The notes: generated by a model from the sequence alone, not told the origin. A DNA stretch of 64,000 nucleotides from an uncultured Verrucomicrobiota bacterium (GCA_946186275.1 CAMHMO010000006.1:1-64000); one strand, 5' to 3'; counted from the stretch's first letter, positions 35,328 through 44,636 are shown. Numbers and translations are program-made.

Positions 35328-38300
35328 TTAAAACAAATCAAACAACTTCTTAACGGGCTTCTCCAACAGATTTTGCAATAAATCATCCGACGGTTGTGAT
35401 GTCGGTTCGTTTCCATCTGACGTCGGTGTCCGCGGTTGCGAGAGCAGTTCCGTCAGAGCAAGATAATTCGGTTTCCCGAGGGTTCCGTCAACGGTGCAAC
35501 GGGGGCCTTCGGCGTATCCGTTTGTATCCGTTTTTTGCGGGTTAAAGGAGAAATAATTTAAAAATTCGCTGTTTTTCGGTGCACGGAATTGGAGATCGCA
35601 GGTGAACGGTTGTTGCTTCCAGTCGATGAACGGACGTGTTTCCGCGGAGCCTTTGAGTTCAATGGCAAGATCGGAATTGCGTACATTTGCCGCAAACGAG
35701 ACGGGTTGCGATTTTGTGCGGTCGATATTCAGTTCCAGGTTCGAAAACGGAATCGATCGGGCATAGGATGAGAGAAAGCCGACGGCACCCGCTTTCGGAA
35801 GAATTTTTCCCGTGAAAGCTCCGAATATCGTTGCGGCACCCGAAACAACCTGCCCCGTATTGGACAGCTTGGGTTGGAAAAGTCCTTCGGTTGCTCGAAC
35901 GTCCAAATGCCCGTTCAGTGTTTGCAGATCGGACGGCTTCCCGGAAAGTTGCAACAAGCAGGAACCGTTTCCTCTCAGTTGCCCGTAGGGTGTGAGAGGG
36001 TATTGAAACATTTCCGGAAGTTTCCAAAGTGTTTCGAGGTCGATGTTTTTGAGCGACAGATTGCAGGATAAATCGTTGGTCGGCAGTGCAAAAGTGCCGT
36101 TCCCTTCCAAAGAACCTTGGCAAAAAGCACCTTTCGAAAGCTCCAGGTTAATGCGTTCGGGGTTGTATTCAAAGCGTCCGAGGAGATTTCGTATTTCCAA
36201 ATCCGCAACGGATTGAAATTCAAAGTCGCAGGTGCTTTGAAAGGGATGAGTTTCACTTTTTTGGTTCGGAGGATGGATGAGGGAAACGGGTTTCGTATCA
36301 GTAGCCGACGAGGCGGTTTTTTTCGGGAGCGATGCGATCAACTTTTGAATGCCGACGCCCATGCCGATTAGATCCTGAAGAAAAACCTGTCGGCTTACCA
36401 CATGACCGCTGAGATGATTTTGCGCGTCCAAACGCTGTTGAAACGAAAGATCGTTCACGTGATTGTTGTATTTCAATTCCAGATCGCCGTCCAATGCATG
36501 CAGGGCATCGGGTTGCAGAGCGTAATTCGCCTGCAGATCTACCGAGAGCGGTAAATCGGCGCAGGAAGCATCAAGGGAGGAACGAACGTTTTTTTGAGTA
36601 TCATCCCACTGCCAATTGCCGGCGATCGTTCCGGAAAGGTTCGGGTACGGAAGTGCGAACGGTTGCAGGCTCAGGGCGTCAAGAGAAAGGTCGTACTGTC
36701 CTTCCGTTGCCGTAAGTTGCGCCTCTTTTCCTCGACATTGAAGCTGAGTTTTTAAAAGCGGATCGGGTTGTTTCGGCGCGTACGCCTGCAAGGTTTTTAC
36801 GTCCAAACGCCAACCGTCCTTGAAGTGAAAACTTGCGAAAATTTCGCCTGAAAAGATGCGCGAAAGATCAACATAAGGATTTCCTTTGAAGGACGCTTTT
36901 ACGTCCGTCAGGATTTCGTTCGCCTTCGAACGCCACAACAGTGCGCCTTGTTGAGCCGACAGGGTGCCTTCAAGAGATAAGGTTCCTTCAAGATCAACAT
37001 CCGGATACCGAACGATATCCAACGGAAGTTGTTGAATACGGATGTCGGCGAAGGGTTGCGCGTTTTCGGAAATAAACGCGTCATTTTCAATCGTGAGAGG
37101 CTGTTGAAATTGAACCGATGCCCATGTTTGTTCGGTTGCGGCGGAACCAACGTCGGTTTGAAAATCCCGTATCGTCCAGGTATCGATGCCTTTTTTGTGT
37201 TCTTTTCCGATTTGGCAAGTCGCATTGACATTCAGTTCCGGGTGCAATTTCCATTGAAACGGAGCCAAATTAAGACTGTTTTTGGCTAAACGGTAATTGA
37301 AATTGAGCGTTCCTTCGGAGGAAAAATGTGCTTCGTCGGTTTTGGATTGATACGTGCCTTTCGAGAAAACGGTGAGAAAAGGTACGCGTTGCGCATCCGT
37401 GACGGTAACGTCGCCCTTATATTGGACATCGGAGCCGTCGCGATTGACGACGCAATGCCCTTGTAGTTTCCCCTGAACGTCCGTTACGATCGGCGTTTCG
37501 CCTTTTTGAAGACTTTTGAGTTCCAAAACGATCGGTTCGGGCGTATCGAGGCGAAATTGTTTCTCTTTTTCGTTCCAGGCAACGGAAATCTGACCGCCGT
37601 TCAGGCTGCTTTGCAGGCGATATCCGTACGTTTGGAGGTAAGGGTTGAAAATTTCGAGCGGTACCTCGTAACACACAACGGTCAATAACTGCGCATTTTC
37701 TCCGGAAGCGTATCGGAATCCGCTCTTAAAATCGTACGTCAGCGGTTGCAGGGAATGCGCCGTGAAAAACGTACGTTCGGTGCCTTTCTCCTTCAGCTGA
37801 AGATTATATTGTTTGAGGTCGATCCGCTGTGCGTCGCTCTCCGCTTCCAGTTGCGCTTTCAGGCTCAGCGTCGGCAACGTTGCTTCTGCCTGTGTATCGA
37901 AATCTTTCGCCCAAACGCTCACATGCAGGCGATGGTTCCAGCGTCGTGTCTTGCGATGCAGGCCGAAGGTTCCTTCCGAGAGTACCGACAAGGTCGGAAT
38001 GCCCGGGATTTCGAACAGTTGCGGCAGGGTATGGTCGAAGAGGATCTGTGCCTTAAAATCGACTTCATGATCGGCGGTTTTGAGCGTTTCGCCCGAGAGC
38101 GTTACCTCATTTGCCTGCCCGCAACGCAATACCAGCTGAAGGCGTTCCTTCGGATACGGTTGCGCCCGAAGCACGCTTCCGTCGTACGTTAAGACGGGAA
38201 TTTCCTTTGCGCCGTTTTTAAGATTCAGTTTTCCGTTCAGCGAGAGAGCGCCGAACGTTCCTTTTGCGTTGGTTTGAACTTTCAACGTGCCTTCCGTTCG

Positions 38301-38876
38301 AACGTTTAGAAAGGCTCGTTGAAACGGTGTTTCGGCGGAAAGTTCGTATTTCAACGTTCCCGTTGCGTTTGGTGCCAATCCGCGGATATAAATTTTCAGT
38401 CGTTGCAGATTGCAATTCAGCAGGTGTCCGCCAATTTCCAAATCCGCCTTGTCGATGTGTAATTTAACGGGCAACTGCAACGGTTGCAGGAAACTGAAAG
38501 TGCCCGATGCGTCTTTCGAAAGACCGATGCCCGCCGTTTGAACCGTTGAAGCGGTCGGGATTTGTTGCAGGTCGACCGACAGTTGCAGTTGCAGATTCTC
38601 GATAAACAGCGTGCGTTTAAAGAGCAACTGCCACGGCTTCCAACTTAACTTTAAATTGCTTAATGTGAACGCCTCGTTTTTGTTTTTCAGCAGGATGCGC
38701 TCGACGGTGATGCTCGAAGCGCCGCCGCGGAACCCGTCAAATTGAACCGTTTGGAAGCGACTTTTAAGTGCGGTTTTCAGGCAAAACTCCTGTACAAAGC
38801 TGCTGCGTGTCACGAGCAACACCAACATCAAAAGCCCGACGGTTGCGAATAACAGGTACTTACAGAAACGCCACAC
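35328..38876 (-). CDS. AsmA/TamB-like envelope protein (YdbH type)
   Basis: This very large protein (1182 residues) has one N-terminal membrane anchor (YLLFATVGLLMLVLLV) and a long periplasmic part rich in beta strands. AsmA/TamB-type features include VERILLKNKNEAFTLSNLKLSWKPWQLL near the start and the C-terminal LRGNGSCLLQLSGKPSDLQTLNGHLD and GQVVSGAATIFGAFTG blocks. Proteins of this group form bridges that carry phospholipids to the outer membrane. The start is GTG at 38876 with AGGA nine bases upstream and a strong promoter just before. The assignment to the YdbH rather than TamB branch is tentative. Confidence 0.8.
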   Translation of the reverse strand: MWRFCKYLLFATVGLLMLVLLVTRSSFVQEFCLKTALKSRFQTVQFDGFRGGASSITVERILLKNKNEAFTLSNLKLSWKPWQLLFKRTLFIENLQLQLSVDLQQIPTASTVQTAGIGLSKDASGTFSFLQPLQLPVKLHIDKADLEIGGHLLNCNLQRLKIYIRGLAPNATGTLKYELSAETPFQRAFLNVRTEGTLKVQTNAKGTFGALSLNGKLNLKNGAKEIPVLTYDGSVLRAQPYPKERLQLVLRCGQANEVTLSGETLKTADHEVDFKAQILFDHTLPQLFEIPGIPTLSVLSEGTFGLHRKTRRWNHRLHVSVWAKDFDTQAEATLPTLSLKAQLEAESDAQRIDLKQYNLQLKEKGTERTFFTAHSLQPLTYDFKSGFRYASGENAQLLTVVCYEVPLEIFNPYLQTYGYRLQSSLNGGQISVAWNEKEKQFRLDTPEPIVLELKSLQKGETPIVTDVQGKLQGHCVVNRDGSDVQYKGDVTVTDAQRVPFLTVFSKGTYQSKTDEAHFSSEGTLNFNYRLAKNSLNLAPFQWKLHPELNVNATCQIGKEHKKGIDTWTIRDFQTDVGSAATEQTWASVQFQQPLTIENDAFISENAQPFADIRIQQLPLDIVRYPDVDLEGTLSLEGTLSAQQGALLWRSKANEILTDVKASFKGNPYVDLSRIFSGEIFASFHFKDGWRLDVKTLQAYAPKQPDPLLKTQLQCRGKEAQLTATEGQYDLSLDALSLQPFALPYPNLSGTIAGNWQWDDTQKNVRSSLDASCADLPLSVDLQANYALQPDALHALDGDLELKYNNHVNDLSFQQRLDAQNHLSGHVVSRQVFLQDLIGMGVGIQKLIASLPKKTASSATDTKPVSLIHPPNQKSETHPFQSTCDFEFQSVADLEIRNLLGRFEYNPERINLELSKGAFCQGSLEGNGTFALPTNDLSCNLSLKNIDLETLWKLPEMFQYPLTPYGQLRGNGSCLLQLSGKPSDLQTLNGHLDVRATEGLFQPKLSNTGQVVSGAATIFGAFTGKILPKAGAVGFLSSYARSIPFSNLELNIDRTKSQPVSFAANVRNSDLAIELKGSAETRPFIDWKQQPFTCDLQFRAPKNSEFLNYFSFNPQKTDTNGYAEGPRCTVDGTLGKPNYLALTELLSQPRTPTSDGNEPTSQPSDDLLQNLLEKPVKKLFDLF

Positions 38877-38896
38877 GTTTTTCCTTGTTCACTTCT

Positions 38897-38925
38897 ATGT
38901 TAAAAACGGCGACGATGCTTGTCAA
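38897..38925 (-). promoter_or_regulatory. Sigma70-type promoter for the AsmA-like gene
   Basis: On the minus strand a perfect TTGACA (38920-38925) is 17 bases from TAACAT (38897-38902). The start codon at 38876 is about 20 bases further on, with an AGGA ribosome site between. Confidence 0.75.
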
Positions 38926-38942
38926 TCCATCGGCATCGGCAC

Positions 38943-38972
38943 AAAAAAACGAAGCGCCTTTGCGGCGCCTCG
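38943..38972 (-). terminator. Rho-independent terminator upstream of the AsmA-like promoter
   Basis: A 9-bp stem (CGAAGCGCC with GGCGCCTCG, one G-U pair) closes a five-base loop and is followed on the minus strand by seven T. It stops minus-strand transcription just before the AsmA-like promoter. No minus-strand gene precedes it for more than 2 kb, so what RNA it ends is unclear. Confidence 0.7.
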
Positions 38973-39224
38973 AAAAAACAGAATAGAAAGAAAATCGAAC
39001 AAAAACCTGTTCAATAGCGTAAGACCGATGTCCTTAAAAGTCGTTCAAATTTTTTTGGAAAATTTTCTCGCATTTTGAGGTTGCTTTTTATTTATGGAAA
39101 AGGGGGATGCGTTTTGCCGGAGATTGCGGCAGAGAAATAATTGTCATGATTTTTTTGTTCAAACAGGGAGTGGTCAAAATTGAAGCATTCGATGAGGTTT
39201 TTGAAGAACGACGGATGATTTTTT

Positions 39225-40055
39225 ATGCCTGATGCCGTGCCGTTGCCGCTTTTGTTCCTCGGGTTGTTCGTCTTCGGAAGCGTTTTGGTCGGAACGTGTT
39301 TATGGGGGCGGGAAAGTACTCCGAGAGAAGTCGATGTGCTTTTTCACGTGAAACCGTTGGTAATGCGTTGGTACGGCGTCGTGCTTTGCGGCGGTGCGTT
39401 TTTTGTCATCCCGTTTTTGCTTCGGTTGACGGGACTATTGCGACGGATAAACGGCAATGACATCGAACGTTCTTTTTATGCGAGTTTTGCGGTCGAATGT
39501 GTGTTGGTGCTGTTCTTTGTGGCGATAACGGCGGTTTCGGAGAAAGTACGCGACGGGCTGTTTGAAGGCGATTTTTCGGTACAATTGTGCATGCGCGAAT
39601 TTTTAAAAACTTTACCCTTGGTGTTGGCAACGGGGCTTTTGTGGGTGCCGATTTTAAAATTTCTGCGTTTCTGCGGGCTCCCGATTGAAGTCGAAATGCA
39701 ACCGCTGATGCAACTGCTGTTAAAGGGACAGGCGAGCGTGCCGAGCCTTGTTGCAATCGGATGCAGTGCGGTGATTTTGGCGCCGATTTGCGAAGAAATT
39801 TTCTTTCGCGGCATTTTATTGCGTTTTTTTTGTTCCTTTCTCTCGGTGCCAAAAAGTTTGTGGTTGAGCAGTTTTATTTTTGCCGCCATGCACGGCAGTT
39901 GGGCGGCGTTTTTGCCGATTGCCACCGTCGGTTATCGGTTGGGGCGAAGTTATGCCGAAAGCCGAAATTTGGCGGTTAATATAGCAATCCATGGTCTTTT
40001 TAACGCCTTCAATTTCATAATGGCGGTCACATACGCACATTGTTATGCCGCTTGA
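39225..40055 (+). CDS. CPBP-family intramembrane metalloprotease
   Basis: The 276-residue membrane protein has about seven predicted helices. It carries the three CPBP (CAAX protease/bacteriocin-processing) motifs: EEIFFRGILLRFF (EExxxR), FAAMHG (FxxxH), and IAIHGLFNAFNF (HxxxN). Such proteins are glutamate intramembrane proteases; in bacteria they serve in peptide maturation or bacteriocin self-immunity. The tsaE start overlaps its end by 11 bases, so it is the first gene of a three-gene operon with tsaE and ogt. Confidence 0.88.
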   Translation: MPDAVPLPLLFLGLFVFGSVLVGTCLWGRESTPREVDVLFHVKPLVMRWYGVVLCGGAFFVIPFLLRLTGLLRRINGNDIERSFYASFAVECVLVLFFVAITAVSEKVRDGLFEGDFSVQLCMREFLKTLPLVLATGLLWVPILKFLRFCGLPIEVEMQPLMQLLLKGQASVPSLVAIGCSAVILAPICEEIFFRGILLRFFCSFLSVPKSLWLSSFIFAAMHGSWAAFLPIATVGYRLGRSYAESRNLAVNIAIHGLFNAFNFIMAVTYAHCYAA

Positions 40056-40497
40056 TTGGGAAATTCCGCGGGAGGACGAACTTATAACTGTTGCGCGGGC
40101 GGTTGCGGAGTGGTGTCCCGAGAGCTGTTTTTTGGCACTGCACGGCGATTTGGGCGTCGGGAAAACAACGTTTGTGAAGTATTTGGCACGTATGTGGGGA
40201 ATTGAAGACGTGCGAAGTCCTTCGTTTGATGTTTTACATGTGCATCACGGTGCCCGAACATTGATCCACATGGATGCGTATCGGTTGAAGAATGGTCGCA
40301 CGGAGGATTTTAATTTGGATGATTTGTGTCGACCGCCGTTTTGCTGTGCCGTCGAATGGCCGGAGTGCGTGAAAGATTTAAGTTTCAATCTTCATTTGTT
40401 TTTTGAAATTCAATCCAACGGTTCGCGCCGCATTCGATTAACGGAAGGAGATGCATGGATGCCATCGGATACCTGCAATCACCGATCGGTCGAATAG
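40045..40497 (+). CDS. tsaE: tRNA threonylcarbamoyladenosine biosynthesis ATPase TsaE
   Basis: TsaE is the ATPase that resets the TsaB-TsaD complex in making t6A at position 37 of ANN-reading tRNAs. The 150-residue protein has the Walker A loop HGDLGVGKTTFVKYLA near residue 35, SPSFDVLHVH, HMDAYRLKN and AVEWPE. The length is typical. It overlaps the CPBP gene upstream and the ogt gene downstream (by 43 bases), so its C-terminal residues double as the ogt start region. Confidence 0.93.
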   Translation: MPLDWEIPREDELITVARAVAEWCPESCFLALHGDLGVGKTTFVKYLARMWGIEDVRSPSFDVLHVHHGARTLIHMDAYRLKNGRTEDFNLDDLCRPPFCCAVEWPECVKDLSFNLHLFFEIQSNGSRRIRLTEGDAWMPSDTCNHRSVE

Positions 40498-40934
40498 GGT
40501 TTGTTCTCAACGAAGATCGGCAGTTGGTGCGCATCGACCTGAATGTTTCGCTGCTGTTAAATTGCGAAAATCCTGCATTGTTTAAGGATATTTTCGATCA
40601 ATTTTCGGAGTATTTTGCAGGTACGCGCAAAAATTTTACGTTGCCGCTGTGTTTGAATGGCAGTCCGTTCGAAATGCGCGTTTGGGCAGTTTTATTGCAA
40701 ATTCCGTACGGTGAAACGTGTTCCTACGGAGAAATTGCCGCCGTTTGTGGTAATCGAAAAGCCGCGCGTGCCGTCGGGCAGGCTGTCCATCGCAATCCGC
40801 TTCCGATTGTTGTGCCCTGTCATCGCGTTGTCGGTGCATCGAATTTGGGCGGTTATGCAGGCGGGCTGACCGTAAAACGCTTCCTGTTGCGGTTGGAAGG
40901 GGCTCATAAGGGAAAAGAAGGACTTTTTCGGTGA
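40455..40934 (+). CDS. ogt: Methylated-DNA-protein cysteine methyltransferase
   Basis: This suicidal repair protein takes alkyl groups from O6-methylguanine onto a cysteine. The 159 residues include the active site IVVPCHRVVGASNLGGYAGG near residue 120 and the DNA-binding segment FEMRVWAVLLQIPYGETCSYGEIAAVCGN. It lacks the Ada regulatory domain, so it is Ogt-like. The start at 40455 lies inside tsaE, with the sequence AGGAG before it. It ends the CPBP-tsaE-ogt operon. Confidence 0.95.
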   Translation: MDAIGYLQSPIGRIGFVLNEDRQLVRIDLNVSLLLNCENPALFKDIFDQFSEYFAGTRKNFTLPLCLNGSPFEMRVWAVLLQIPYGETCSYGEIAAVCGNRKAARAVGQAVHRNPLPIVVPCHRVVGASNLGGYAGGLTVKRFLLRLEGAHKGKEGLFR

Positions 40935-41001
40935 AAAGTTTCAAAAGAGGCAACAGAAACAAAACAGGATAGAGTACTTTGACGACTAAATAACCTCCGT
41001 T

Positions 41002-41063
41002 AAAAATGCCCTAGCGACATTTTTCCTTATTTTGCGGTATTGCTGTGCAAAAAAACATACCGC
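41002..41063. terminator. Two hairpins after ogt, possible terminator region
   Basis: AAAAATG and CATTTTT (41002-41024) form a 7-bp stem whose right arm ends in a T-run, as expected for a terminator of ogt in either direction. A second perfect inverted repeat, GCGGTAT and ATACCGC (41034-41063), follows with a 16-base loop. The gap to cysS (about 270 bases) holds nothing else I can support. Confidence 0.45.
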
Positions 41064-41206
41064 AGGCGGTTGCAATAGGGGAACAAAATGCCCGCGATTA
41101 AAGGATTTTTTTTAAATGGATGCGCACCTGACTACATCTTTTACCCATTCGGTGTGCTCTTTACAGCAGGCAACCAAATGCACTACAGGTGGTCGGCGGC
41201 ATTATT

Positions 41207-42664
41207 TTAAATATCCGCAGGCATTTTCCCTTTTAATGGTTCGAGTACGTAATCGTCTTTCCGATCCAGGATGTTCCAGCCGTTTTCCGTGAGAATCTGA
41301 CGCAGGCGGTCGGCTTCCTGAAATTGCCGCGCCTGTTTTGCCGCCCAACGTTGTTCCGCCAGGGCTCGGATGTCGTTTGGAATTTCGACTGTCGGCATAT
41401 CCGTATCGAGTTCCTCATATTCAATGCCGAGCGCGTATAAAGCGGCGCACCATTCGCCGAGAAGCGATCCTGTTTGAACCTTCGACGGCGACGGGTTTTG
41501 ATGCATGAATGTGAACAAACAACCGAGAGCTTTTGGAACGTTTAAATCATCCAATAAAGCTTCGAAAAAGTCGCCGAGGAAGGTACGTTTTTCGGGCAAA
41601 ACAGTATTCTCTGTGCGTTTTTCGAAGGTTTCCTCATTGATGCCCGATTGGGATAACAGTGCATGGGTGTAAATGTTAATCTTTCGCAAAGCACTTTGGG
41701 CGGAACGCATCAAATCGAAGGTAAAATTGAGCGTTTGTCGGTAATGACCCGATAACAGGGCGTATCGAACCGACGACGGACTGTAACCGCGTGCCTGCAA
41801 ATCATCCAAAGTCAGCAAATTACCGAGGCTTTTGGACATTTTTTGCCCCTCGACCTGCAGATGAGCGATGTGTAGCCATTGACGGACAAAAGGTGCGCCG
41901 TACGCCGCTTCCGATTGGGCGATTTCGTTTTCGTGGTGAGGAAAGCACAAATCGACGCCCCCCGTGTGCAGATCGACCGTTTGCCCAAGGTATAAATGCG
42001 ACATGGCACTGCACTCGATGTGCCATCCGGGACGACCGCGTCCCCATGGGCTTTCCCAAAAAACATCTCCGTCGGTCGGCTTGTACGCCTTCCAGAGAAC
42101 GAAATCCGCCACCTGCTCCCGATCGTATTCGTCGGCATCGTTGGAGCGTCCGGCGCTGTTGAGTGCCTGCGTCTGTAAAACACGATTATCCAGGTGCGAC
42201 AATCGACCGTAGTTTTCAAAAGAGGCGATGCGAAAATAAACCGAACCGTCGCGCACGTAGGCATGCCCTTTATTGATTAACGTTTGAATAAGTTCCTGTT
42301 GGGCTTCAATGGTTTCGGTTGCGCGCGGTTCCGCCGTCGGCGGAAGAAGATTTAAGCGTTTGCAATCGTTATGAAACTTCTCAATCCACGGCTTAACGTA
42401 ATCCGACAGCGTTTGTTGTTGCGCAATCGAATTGCGGATGGTTTTATCATCCACATCGGTGATATTGCGGATATATTGAAAGGAGATTTGAAGCAGTTTC
42501 AACAGCCGAACAACGGTATCTTGCACCACGTAAGTGCGAAAGTTACCGATGTGCGCCGGACCGTAGACGGTCGGTCCGCAACAATAAATTCCGAAGGCTT
42601 TCCCCTTTTCGCCCCGAACCGTTTCTTTGGTACGGGTCTGAGTATTAAACAGTCGGAACTTCAT
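41207..42664 (-). CDS. cysS: Cysteinyl-tRNA synthetase
   Basis: This class I synthetase of 485 residues charges tRNA-Cys. It has the zinc-binding start YCCGPTVYGPAHIGNFRTYVVQD (HIGN motif), GWHIECSAMSHLYLG, HHENEIAQSEAAYG with further zinc ligands, and the KMSKS loop GQKMSKSLGNLLTLDD, followed by a helical DALR-like C-terminal part. The length is normal. It ends a minus-strand stretch after the PFK-like gene, with a 200-base gap between. Confidence 0.96.
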   Translation of the reverse strand: MKFRLFNTQTRTKETVRGEKGKAFGIYCCGPTVYGPAHIGNFRTYVVQDTVVRLLKLLQISFQYIRNITDVDDKTIRNSIAQQQTLSDYVKPWIEKFHNDCKRLNLLPPTAEPRATETIEAQQELIQTLINKGHAYVRDGSVYFRIASFENYGRLSHLDNRVLQTQALNSAGRSNDADEYDREQVADFVLWKAYKPTDGDVFWESPWGRGRPGWHIECSAMSHLYLGQTVDLHTGGVDLCFPHHENEIAQSEAAYGAPFVRQWLHIAHLQVEGQKMSKSLGNLLTLDDLQARGYSPSSVRYALLSGHYRQTLNFTFDLMRSAQSALRKINIYTHALLSQSGINEETFEKRTENTVLPEKRTFLGDFFEALLDDLNVPKALGCLFTFMHQNPSPSKVQTGSLLGEWCAALYALGIEYEELDTDMPTVEIPNDIRALAEQRWAAKQARQFQEADRLRQILTENGWNILDRKDDYVLEPLKGKMPADI

Positions 42665-42865
42665 GCAAACGCCTTCGAAAAGGAGCGTAATCTCTCAACA
42701 GGGGTGTTCGCAAGAGAAAACTACTCTGTTTTCTTTTACTTCTTTGGTTCCCCGCAACAAGCACTAATAACTGTCACGAGTACACTTTACGGCGCAACAG
42801 ATCCCATCTAACCCTTCCGCTCGTTCGCCGAAAACCGCTAAAATTTTGTTTCGACGGAAATCTTC

Positions 42866-44047
42866 CTACCACTGAAACAGCTGCGGAAGACCTTTTTCGA
42901 AGGTATTCACAACCTCGCCCTGAATGATGGGCAGGGCGTACTTCAGCATGGAATACTGAAGCGTCATGGTATCGGCGGAAATCCAATCGCTCGGGAAGAA
43001 TTTGATGCCGGTAATTTCTTTTAACGGCACAAGGGTCGGGTCGCAGGAAGCGGCTTTGTTGTCGTTACGAACCAGAATGACCGCCTTTTCGCTTTCGCCT
43101 TTCACAAGGGCTTGCACCGCCGCGCAACCGCAGGCGACGGCTTCCGTTTGATCCTGTTTGGAGAGGAAGTGCGACATCGGTTGCAAGTGCAAATTGTATG
43201 AGGCAAGGCACGTTGGAATGTTCAGTTCGGATTGGATGAGCTGCTCCAACCAGGCGCCGACGGAGTTGAGCCCGCCGATATCCAGCGCATTACCTTCTTC
43301 GTTGATGATCTGCGAATGTGTGACGACCAAAATCGATCCGCGACGTTGTAATTTGTTGCGAAGAATGTTCAAAAAACGCTCGGCATTGAACGGTTGCTCC
43401 GGCAGACAAACAATGTACGGAAGGTCATTGGCGTCAATGCTCTTCTCGGTCGTTGCGGATAACAAAGCGGCTCCGGCGACGATCCAACTGCTGGCGTTTT
43501 CGACTTCGCAAACACCGATGGGGATCGCTTCGTCCCGCAATAGACGTTCAAAGGACGTCAACAGCGCATTCAGACATTTGCCACTGCTGCCGTAGCCCAA
43601 TCCGTGATCCGTCACCGGAAGTTCGTTGTCGTTGGATTGCGGAATAACCGTGCCGCGAAGTTCGTATCCCTCCGCTTTCGCCGCCTGCAACAGCCGCTGC
43701 GTGTATTCGATTGATTTCGCATCGCCGATGACCGCAAGCAATTTTACATTGTGTTGCGACAGAATACCGATGATTTCCTTAAAAGTTTCGTCGGTCGGCT
43801 GAAAATCGTACGTTTCGTGCCCGAGCGCGCTGCCGGCGGTCGAAAGGAGCAACTGCGCCTTTTTCTGCGAAAGTGCCGCCAAATCAATGAAGTTTTGCGA
43901 TAAAATACCTTCAAACCCGTTGCAGACACCGTAGACTTCCTCAATCGCTTCATGATTGAGTGCCTCGGAAAGAACTCCGTACAAAGCGGAATTGCCGACG
44001 GCACCCGAAATACCGCTCTGCAAAATAAGTAAGTTGCAAGACTCCAT
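42866..44047 (-). CDS. Phosphofructokinase homologue with a degraded active site
   Basis: The 393-residue protein is plainly of the PPi-dependent phosphofructokinase fold: LQSGISGAVGNSALYGVL, VCNGFEGIL, STAGSALGHETY, PVTDHGLGYGSS and the end YALPIIQGEV. Key catalytic positions are changed. The GGxDS loop reads IGDAKS, PKTIDND reads PQSNDNE, MGRNAGW is replaced by VENASSW, and the QR(S) position reads QP. Phosphoryl transfer is therefore doubtful; it may be a regulatory or otherwise repurposed paralogue. I start at 44047 (MESCNLLILQSG), with GAGAG just upstream. A repeated 12-mer lies 50-90 bases before the start. Confidence 0.8.
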   Translation of the reverse strand: MESCNLLILQSGISGAVGNSALYGVLSEALNHEAIEEVYGVCNGFEGILSQNFIDLAALSQKKAQLLLSTAGSALGHETYDFQPTDETFKEIIGILSQHNVKLLAVIGDAKSIEYTQRLLQAAKAEGYELRGTVIPQSNDNELPVTDHGLGYGSSGKCLNALLTSFERLLRDEAIPIGVCEVENASSWIVAGAALLSATTEKSIDANDLPYIVCLPEQPFNAERFLNILRNKLQRRGSILVVTHSQIINEEGNALDIGGLNSVGAWLEQLIQSELNIPTCLASYNLHLQPMSHFLSKQDQTEAVACGCAAVQALVKGESEKAVILVRNDNKAASCDPTLVPLKEITGIKFFPSDWISADTMTLQYSMLKYALPIIQGEVVNTFEKGLPQLFQW

Positions 44048-44099
44048 GACTCTCTCATGGTGGAGGCGTTTGGGCGGCGTTTCAATCCAAAAGTGAAAG

Positions 44100-44134
44100 T
44101 TTACGGTAAATGTTGAAAAATTTTTACGGTAAAT
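44100..44134 (-). promoter_or_regulatory. Tandem operator-like repeats upstream of the PFK-like gene
   Basis: The 12-mer TTTACGGTAAAT occurs twice, at 44100-44111 and 44123-44134, 23 bases apart start to start, about two helical turns. Each copy is nearly palindromic (TTTAC-GTAAA around one base). This arrangement suits two dimers of a transcription factor on one DNA face. The regulator is unknown. Confidence 0.55.
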
Positions 44135-44234
44135 TGCGCTGTTTTGGGAAAAATAAAGGAATTTTTTGCCAAAAAACAACGAAAACGGAACCCCCAGGGC
44201 TCTTCTAAAATGCCGTTTGTCGCATTTTCAATCG

Positions 44235-44311
44235 TGGCGCACCTTAAGGGACTCGAACCCCCAACCCTCTGTTCCGAAGACAGATGCTCTGTCCGATTGA
44301 GCTAAAGGTGC
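44235..44311 (-). tRNA. tRNA-Arg (UCG)
   Basis: Full clover-leaf on the minus strand with encoded CCA. The GCACCTT/AAGGTGC acceptor stem is perfect. The anticodon loop CTTCGGA gives UCG, reading CGA/CGG codons. Confidence 0.95.
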
Positions 44312-44559
44312 ATTTTTGAAAATATCAACATCCGCAAGGCTCATCTGGAAACGTTCGGTATCAATCCGCAACAGTTATTTTTGTGCGCATCCGCAAGCCC
44401 GCCAAACCCGACTCTTCCATCGTTTCGCCATTGTGCCCTGCCTTTGTACTCAAAAACATACCACCTCTGTCCTCTTGGCAACACCCTTATGCAAAAAACC
44501 TCACTCGACACACCAACAGTTGCGATGCGAACCGCACCCTGCCATCGCAAGCGTTTTCG

Positions 44560-44636
44560 TGGCGCGCCTTGAGGGAGTCGAACCCCCAACCTTCTGATCC
44601 GTAGTCAGATGCTCTATCCAATTGAGCTAAAGGCGC
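44560..44636 (-). tRNA. tRNA-Arg (ACG)
   Basis: Full clover-leaf on the minus strand with encoded CCA. The acceptor GCGCCTT/AAGGCGC is perfect. Loop CTACGGA gives ACG, whose A34 is expected to be changed to inosine by TadA. An inverted repeat (44520-44527 with 44543-44550) lies just past its 3' end. The 250 bases between the two tRNA-Arg genes hold no gene I can support. Confidence 0.95.

Noticed and set aside
44520-44550. Inverted repeat TTGCGATG/CATCGCAA past tRNA-Arg (ACG)
   Set aside because: Stem is good but lacks a T-run; noted with the tRNA rather than called a terminator.
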